Shown: positions 6,838 through 10,916 of the stretch, piece after piece
Layout: each line of letters opens with the position of its first letter
How positions within the stretch are numbered: position 1 is the first letter of the stretch
Assembly: GCA_013812065.1 (NCBI GenBank)
Contig: JACCUC010000195.1
Coordinates: 1-10,916 of the forward strand
Reading direction: 5' to 3'
Length of the DNA stretch: 10,916 bases
DNA from: Thermoleophilaceae bacterium
GTDB taxonomy: Bacteria > Actinomycetota > Thermoleophilia > Solirubrobacterales > Thermoleophilaceae
Translations under genes and position numbers: made by a program
Notes under the pieces: generated by a model
Seen by the model: only the letters and a program-made list of their open reading frames with translations
What the model was told of the DNA's origin: nothing
The model's database searches: none

Positions 6838-8031
6838 ATGTACGCAAGTCCCGTGAAGCAAGCCGGCAGCGATGTGCGCCCGCCTCGAGCCGGGCTCGCG
6901 GGGCTCGACCTCGTCCTGCTCGCGGCCGCGCTCGGGCTCGTCGCGGTCAGCGTCTACACGCTCACCATGGCCACCCAGGACGACGTTCCGGGCAGTCCGC
7001 TCTACTACGTCGTCCGCCAGGCCATCTACGGGGTCGTCGGCGTGGGGCTGATGCTCGCGGTCGCGCGGCTCGACATCTCGCGCCTGCGCGAGCATCAGCG
7101 GGTCATCTACGTGACGATGGTCGGCCTGATCGCGCTCGTGTTCGTGTTCGGCGTCGCCGCGCGCGGATCGAAGCGCTGGATCGAGCTGCCGTTCTTCCGC
7201 TTCCAGCCGTCGGAGCTCGGCAAGGTGCTGCTGATCGTCGCCCTCTCGGCGTTCGTGGTCGATCGGGTCCGTCGCCTCGGCGACCGCGAGGTGACCGGCC
7301 GGATCGTCCTCCTGGCGCTCTTCCCCGCCGTGCTCGTGGTCGCCCAGCCCGACCTCGGCAGCGGGCTCGTGTACCTCGCGATCGCCGTTGTGATCATGTT
7401 CGTGGCGGGCACCAAGTGGACCCATCTCGCGTCGCTCGCGGGCCTGGCAACGGCTTCGGTGGTGATCGCCCTGCTCATCGCTCCGGCGGTGGGCGTCGAG
7501 GTGCTCAAGCCCTACCAGGTCGACCGTCTCACGGCGTTCGTCAACCCCACCGAGGACCCACAGAAACAGGGGTACCAGCTGAGGCAGTCGATCACCGCGA
7601 TCGGGGCCGGTCAGAAGCTCGGCCGCGGTACCGAGGGTGCGACCCAGACGCGGCTCGACTTCCTGCCCGAGCACCACACCGACTTCGTGTTCTCGGTGGT
7701 CGGGGAGCAGTTCGGCTTCCTCGGCGCCGCGCTAGTCTTGTCGCTCTACGCGCTCCTACTATGGAGAGCGCTCCGTATCTTGACCTCGGCGAAGAACCTG
7801 TACGGCACGCTGGTCGCCAGCGGCGTCACCGCGATGCTGATGTTCCAGGTCTTCGTCAACGTCGGCATGACCATAGGCATCATGCCGATCACCGGCGTGC
7901 CCCTCCCGCTCATGAGCTATGGAGGCTCGTCGGTCTTCGTGACCCTGCTCGCGATCGGCCTGCTCCAGTCGGTGAACGCGCAAGCGCGCGCGACGGAGCT
8001 CGCCAAGGCGCGAGAGCTAGCAGCCGCATAG
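6838..8031 (+). CDS. rodA: RodA, SEDS-family peptidoglycan glycosyltransferase
   Basis: 397 residues from ATG 6838, with about ten hydrophobic segments. SEDS signatures in order: RGSKRWIELPFFRFQPSELGK, AQPDLGSGLV, LPEHHTDFVFSVVGEQFGF with the catalytic-type Asp at residue 282, and ITGVPLPLMSYGGSSV near the C-terminus. RodA polymerises lipid II into glycan strands with PBP2 as partner, and the two are adjacent here. The start is uncertain: the frame is open upstream, and ATG 6781, 4 nt after the mrdA stop, would add 19 residues of low-complexity sequence. ATG 6838 gives the usual short cytoplasmic N-terminus, but its only Shine-Dalgarno candidate is AGGGTG about 10 nt upstream. FtsW is the alternative SEDS member, disfavoured by context. 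Confidence 0.95.
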   Translation: MYASPVKQAGSDVRPPRAGLAGLDLVLLAAALGLVAVSVYTLTMATQDDVPGSPLYYVVRQAIYGVVGVGLMLAVARLDISRLREHQRVIYVTMVGLIALVFVFGVAARGSKRWIELPFFRFQPSELGKVLLIVALSAFVVDRVRRLGDREVTGRIVLLALFPAVLVVAQPDLGSGLVYLAIAVVIMFVAGTKWTHLASLAGLATASVVIALLIAPAVGVEVLKPYQVDRLTAFVNPTEDPQKQGYQLRQSITAIGAGQKLGRGTEGATQTRLDFLPEHHTDFVFSVVGEQFGFLGAALVLSLYALLLWRALRILTSAKNLYGTLVASGVTAMLMFQVFVNVGMTIGIMPITGVPLPLMSYGGSSVFVTLLAIGLLQSVNAQARATELAKARELAAA

Positions 8032-8053
8032 GCATAGGAGATGAACCTTCTCA

Positions 8054-10024
8054 GTGAGAAAGCAAGTGCTCGTCGCGGTCGACCGCGGCGAAACCAGAGT
8101 CGGCATCCTCGAGGCAGAGGGAGAGCCGCAAGCCGTTCCGACGGCTGACGCGCAGGTCAGCAAGGACGGAGGGAATGGTGCCCGGCGTCGCCGCGGCCGT
8201 CGTGGTCGCGCGGGCGCGGTCGCCGCAGGCGCCGAAAGGGTTGAGAGTGCCAACGGCTCCCCGTGGCGCGCCGCCGAGCTCTACGTCGAGCGCCGCGGCC
8301 GTCGTTCGATCGTCGGCAACATCTACAAGGGGCGCGTCGACAACGCCCTGCCCGGACTCGAGGCCGCCTTCGTCGACATCGGCCTCGAGAAGAACGGCTT
8401 CCTGCACGTCGACGACATCGTCATGCCGGGCGTCGAGGTTCAGCGCCGGGGTCGAGGAGGCGGAAAGGGCCAGAAGATCGCCCAGCTGCTCAAGCCCGGC
8501 CAGGAGATCCTCGTGCAGGTGGTCAAGGATCCGCTCAAGACCAAGGGCGCCCGCCTCTCCATGGAGCTTTCGATTGCCGGGCGCTATCTGGTCTACGTGC
8601 CCAACGGGGAGGGGGTGGGGGTCTCCCGCCGCCTCGACGACCGCGAGCGCGAGCGCCTGCGCCGGGCGGCCAAGGGGCTCGAGCTCGGCGAGGGCGGCGC
8701 GATCGTCCGCACCGCGGCCCAAGGAGCGTTGCGCGACGACTTCGAGCGCGAGATCCGCTACCTCCACAAGCTGCACGAGATCCTCGAGCAGCGCACCCGG
8801 GAGAGCCAGGCTCCCGCGATGGTCTTCCAGGAGGCCGACCTCTCGGTCCGGGTGGTCCGCGACATCTTCTCGGCCCAGTTCGAGCGCGCGGTCGTCGACG
8901 ACGAGGGCCAGCACCGCAGACTGACCTCGTTCTTCACCCGCACCGCACCCGAGCTTGTGGACCGCGTCGAGCTCTACACCGGCGAGGAGCCGCTGTTCGA
9001 GCACTTCGGCGTCGAGGAGGCGGTGACCTCGACGCTCAGCCGCCGGGTCGACCTTCCCTCGGGCGGCTCCCTGGTGATCGACTACGCCGAGGCGATGACC
9101 GTGATCGACGTCAACTCGGGCTCGTTCACCGGCCGCGGGCGCGGAGCGCGGCTCGAGGACACGATCACCCGCACGAACCTCGAGGCCGCCTCCGAGGTCG
9201 TGCGCCAGCTGCGCCTGCGCGACATCGGCGGAATCATCGTCATCGACTTCATCGACATGGCACGGGCTCGCAACCGCGACCAGGTGCTCAAGGTGCTGCG
9301 CGAAGCTCTCGACGAGGACCGTACGAAGACCTATGTGGTCGAGATCTCCCCGCTCGGACTCGTCGAGATGACGCGCCAGAACGTGACCGACGGCGTCCGC
9401 GAGATCCTCACCAAGGAGTGTCCGACCTGCGTGGGCGAGGGCGTCGTGCTCTCCGAGGAGACGGTGGCTCTCCACGTCGAGCGGCGTCTGCGCGAGCTCG
9501 TCGCGGAGCGGTCGCAGCCGGAGGCGTTCCTGATCGCCGTGCATCCCGCCGTGGCCGGCGCGCTCCTGCGGGCACCGGGCGTTCCTCCCGTGATCGAGCT
9601 CGAGCAGGAGGTCGGCCGTCACTTCCACTTCGAGGGCTCCGAGTCGCTGCCGATCGGTCACTTCGAGGTCATGCTCGAGGGCTCACGGGAGGAGGTAGAG
9701 GAGCGCGCTCTGCCGTTCCAGACCGGCCAGGAGGTGCTCGTGACCATCGAGGAGCCGCACATGTACAACGACGACGACGCGGTGGCCAAGGTTGACGGCT
9801 ACATCGTCTCGGTGACCGGTGCGGGGCGCCTGATCGGCGAGCAGCGGCTCGTCCGTATCGAGCGCGTTGGGCGCGCCGCCGCCGACGCGTCGCTCGTGGA
9901 TTCCGCGGACGGCGCCGAGCCGGCCGGCGCGGGCGACGACGACGATCGGTCGGCGCGCCGCAGCCGGCGCCGCGGGCGCGGCTCACGCTCGCACGCCGAC
10001 GCGGTGGCCGAGGGAGCGGACTAG
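8054..10024 (+). CDS. rng: RNase E/G family endoribonuclease with basic insertion and C-terminal TRAM-like domain
   Basis: 656 residues, longer than RNase G of E. coli (about 490). After an N-terminal strand (KQVLVAVDRGETRVGILE) there is an unusual insertion (about residues 27-72) with an ARRRRGRRGR patch. The family core resumes at RSIVGNIYKGRV, with S1-like and RNase H-like parts. Catalytic Mg-binding residues are D352 and N354 (VIDVNSG) and D398 (IVIDFIDM); the zinc-link is C456-P-T-C459. Residues about 555-616 look like a TRAM RNA-binding domain (GQEVLVTIEEPH through GEQRLVRIERV), followed by a disordered acidic/Arg-rich tail. It cleaves single-stranded RNA in mRNA decay and rRNA maturation. 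The GTG start at 8054 is 22 nt after rodA, with AGGAG (8036-8040) at a long 13-nt spacing. Probably cotranscribed with rodA. Confidence 0.93.
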   Translation: MRKQVLVAVDRGETRVGILEAEGEPQAVPTADAQVSKDGGNGARRRRGRRGRAGAVAAGAERVESANGSPWRAAELYVERRGRRSIVGNIYKGRVDNALPGLEAAFVDIGLEKNGFLHVDDIVMPGVEVQRRGRGGGKGQKIAQLLKPGQEILVQVVKDPLKTKGARLSMELSIAGRYLVYVPNGEGVGVSRRLDDRERERLRRAAKGLELGEGGAIVRTAAQGALRDDFEREIRYLHKLHEILEQRTRESQAPAMVFQEADLSVRVVRDIFSAQFERAVVDDEGQHRRLTSFFTRTAPELVDRVELYTGEEPLFEHFGVEEAVTSTLSRRVDLPSGGSLVIDYAEAMTVIDVNSGSFTGRGRGARLEDTITRTNLEAASEVVRQLRLRDIGGIIVIDFIDMARARNRDQVLKVLREALDEDRTKTYVVEISPLGLVEMTRQNVTDGVREILTKECPTCVGEGVVLSEETVALHVERRLRELVAERSQPEAFLIAVHPAVAGALLRAPGVPPVIELEQEVGRHFHFEGSESLPIGHFEVMLEGSREEVEERALPFQTGQEVLVTIEEPHMYNDDDAVAKVDGYIVSVTGAGRLIGEQRLVRIERVGRAAADASLVDSADGAEPAGAGDDDDRSARRSRRRGRGSRSHADAVAEGAD

Positions 10025-10025
10025 G

Positions 10026-10589
10026 CTAGATCGGGGATCCCTTTTTGGCCTTCTTCAACCGGTCAGTCAGGTAGCGCAGTCCGATCAGGCTCATAAGGGC
10101 GCCGGTGGCCGCGACCTCCTCGACGGGGTCGACGAGGATCTGGGCGAGCGGAAAGCCGAAGACGCCGACCCGTGCGCCGAGGCGAAAGTCGCGCAGGGCG
10201 CTCAGCGCGACGCAGGCAACGAGGCAACCGAGCGCGGCGAGCGGGGCGAGGACGAACGCCCCGCCCGCGAAGGTCATCACCGACTTCCCGCCCCGAAAGC
10301 CCGCGAACATGGGCAGTGCATGTCCAACCATCGCCGCCGCTACGCCGACATAGACCCCGGGAACGCCGCCGAGCGCCAGGCCGGCCAGTCCCCCGAGGAT
10401 CCCCTTGAGGCCGTCGCCAATGAAGACCGGCGCGGCCGCGCCCCCACCGAGCTGCTCCATGGCGTTCCACGCGCCGGGGTTGCGATCGCCGACCGTGCGC
10501 AGGTCGACGCCGTGGGCGCGGCCGACCGCAAGCGCGACCGGAAGCGAGCCGACCAGGTAGCCGATAATCGCCGCGAGCACGAGTCCCAC
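10026..10589 (-). CDS. plsY: PlsY-like acyl-phosphate:glycerol-3-phosphate acyltransferase, divergent
   Basis: 187 residues, the usual PlsY size, with about five membrane segments. Family motifs are recognisable but altered: G14-S-L-P at the first membrane helix; GDRNPGAWN (34-42) where typical PlsY has GSGNxGATN; and H91-A-L-P...GGKSVMT (101-107) where GGKgVAT is usual. PlsY transfers acyl groups from acyl-phosphate to glycerol-3-phosphate, the first step of phospholipid synthesis. Given the substitutions this could be a second, specialised copy. The GTG start at 10589 has a perfect AAAGGAGG 9 nt upstream. Its stop lies one base from the rng stop (convergent), and its start is 2 nt from the divergent CrtA-like start. 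The C-terminus is Lys-rich (RLKKAKKGSPI). Confidence 0.85.
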   Translation of the reverse strand: MGLVLAAIIGYLVGSLPVALAVGRAHGVDLRTVGDRNPGAWNAMEQLGGGAAAPVFIGDGLKGILGGLAGLALGGVPGVYVGVAAAMVGHALPMFAGFRGGKSVMTFAGGAFVLAPLAALGCLVACVALSALRDFRLGARVGVFGFPLAQILVDPVEEVAATGALMSLIGLRYLTDRLKKAKKGSPI

Positions 10590-10591
10590 CG

Positions 10592-10916
10592 TTGATCGCC
10601 TCCTTTCACCTCATCCGCTATCCGCGCGCCACGGCCCCCGACGGATTCTCCCGCATGGCCTTCGACCGGCCGCTCCTGCGGCGAACGCAAGGCCTCGACT
10701 TCTGGCGGTTGATGGGCACGGGGCGCGGCCGGACGATGACCCTGGGCGCAGACCTCCGGCGCTGGGCCCTGTTCGCGGTCTGGGACGAGGAGGCGGCGCT
10801 CGCCGACTTCCTCGCCGCGTCGCCGGTCGCGGCACGCTGGCGCGATCTTGGCCGCGAGGCGTGGCACGTGCGCCTCGAGCCGGTCCGGTCGCACGGAGCG
10901 TGGGGCGGGCGCAACC
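10592..10916 (+). CDS. CrtA-like (spheroidene monooxygenase family) protein, 3' end beyond the window
   Basis: 108 codons are visible without a stop. The protein starts IASFHLIRYPRA after the initiator and contains FWRLMGTGRG (about residues 40-49), RRWALFAVWDEEAALADF and WHVRLEPVRSHGAWGG. From memory these follow the CrtA order: an N-terminal strand, the FWk-GsG turn, a second strand with Trp, then a Val/Leu-x-Pro strand and G-x-W. CrtA adds oxygen at C-2 of acyclic carotenoids; relatives outside phototrophs are of unknown substrate, so no reaction is claimed. The only usable start covering the N-terminal strand is TTG 10592: the frame closes at TAA 10565-10567 and holds no ATG/GTG until ATG 10655, which would lose the first strand. 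No clear Shine-Dalgarno sequence is seen; GATAAT at 10563-10568, inside plsY, is a weak -10 candidate. Confidence 0.62.
   Translation, partial: MIASFHLIRYPRATAPDGFSRMAFDRPLLRRTQGLDFWRLMGTGRGRTMTLGADLRRWALFAVWDEEAALADFLAASPVAARWRDLGREAWHVRLEPVRSHGAWGGRN
10599..10606 (-). promoter_or_regulatory. Strong ribosome binding site of plsY, inside the divergent gene
   Basis: The minus strand reads AAAGGAGG, 9 nt before the GTG at 10589. It fixes the plsY start and lies within the first codons of the oppositely oriented CrtA-like reading frame, so the plsY promoter must lie inside that gene too. Confidence 0.8.

Noticed and set aside
5238..6839. 533-residue open frame on the minus strand
   Set aside because: It is antisense to PBP2, which has all its catalytic motifs. 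It arises from high-GC codon bias, and its composition matches no protein family.
8051..9661. 536-residue open frame on the minus strand
   Set aside because: Antisense shadow of the RNase E/G gene, whose active-site and zinc motifs are intact on the plus strand.
10034..10045. GGGATCCC followed by TTTTT, resembling a terminator
   Set aside because: The palindrome leaves a loop of only 2 nt and a 3-bp stem, too small for an intrinsic terminator. It encodes the end of plsY.

Overview
The window is high-GC DNA with strongly G/C-biased third codon positions and frequent GTG starts. The gene set is chromosomal and Gram-positive-like: MreBCD–PBP2–RodA, MurT, a NamH-like hydroxylase and a large RNase G. 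An actinobacterium fits best. MreB combined with actinobacterial-style cell-wall genes suggests a deep-branching class such as Thermoleophilia. The taxon is inferred from gene content and composition only.

Left part (1-2070, minus strand): a compact unit read leftwards. It starts with a 540-residue protein joining a metallo-beta-lactamase (MBL) fold to a C-terminal Rieske [2Fe-2S] domain, which I recognise as resembling NamH, the UDP-MurNAc hydroxylase of mycobacteria. After 13 nt comes an unrecognised 116-residue protein. Its stop codon overlaps the start of a gene cut by the window edge, whose first 28 residues look like MurT, the Mur-ligase-like subunit that amidates lipid II. Two of the three genes therefore point to chemical modification of peptidoglycan precursors.

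Divergent control region (2071-2359): about 290 nt without a convincing gene. It has matching TAGACT -10-like boxes on both strands, an 11-nt inverted repeat and a palindrome-rich mreB leader. The minus-strand box is placed so that the NamH-like mRNA could be leaderless.

Central part (2360-8031, plus strand): the rod-shape (elongasome) operon mreB-mreC-mreD-mrdA(PBP2)-rodA, mostly tightly packed (mreC/mreD overlap by 4 nt; mreD and mrdA are 2 nt apart). MreB organises the machinery, MreC/D link it to the membrane, RodA polymerises lipid II and PBP2 cross-links. rodA is followed after 22 nt by an RNase E/G family gene (8054-10024) with a basic N-terminal insertion and a C-terminal TRAM-like domain. 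RNase G beside mre genes echoes the enterobacterial mre-cafA arrangement.

Right part (10026-10916): a divergent plsY-like acyltransferase gene converges on the RNase gene with a single base between stop codons. A CrtA-like (spheroidene monooxygenase family) gene diverges from plsY with only 2 nt between start codons and runs off the window. No tRNA, rRNA, CRISPR array, insertion sequence or phage gene was seen.
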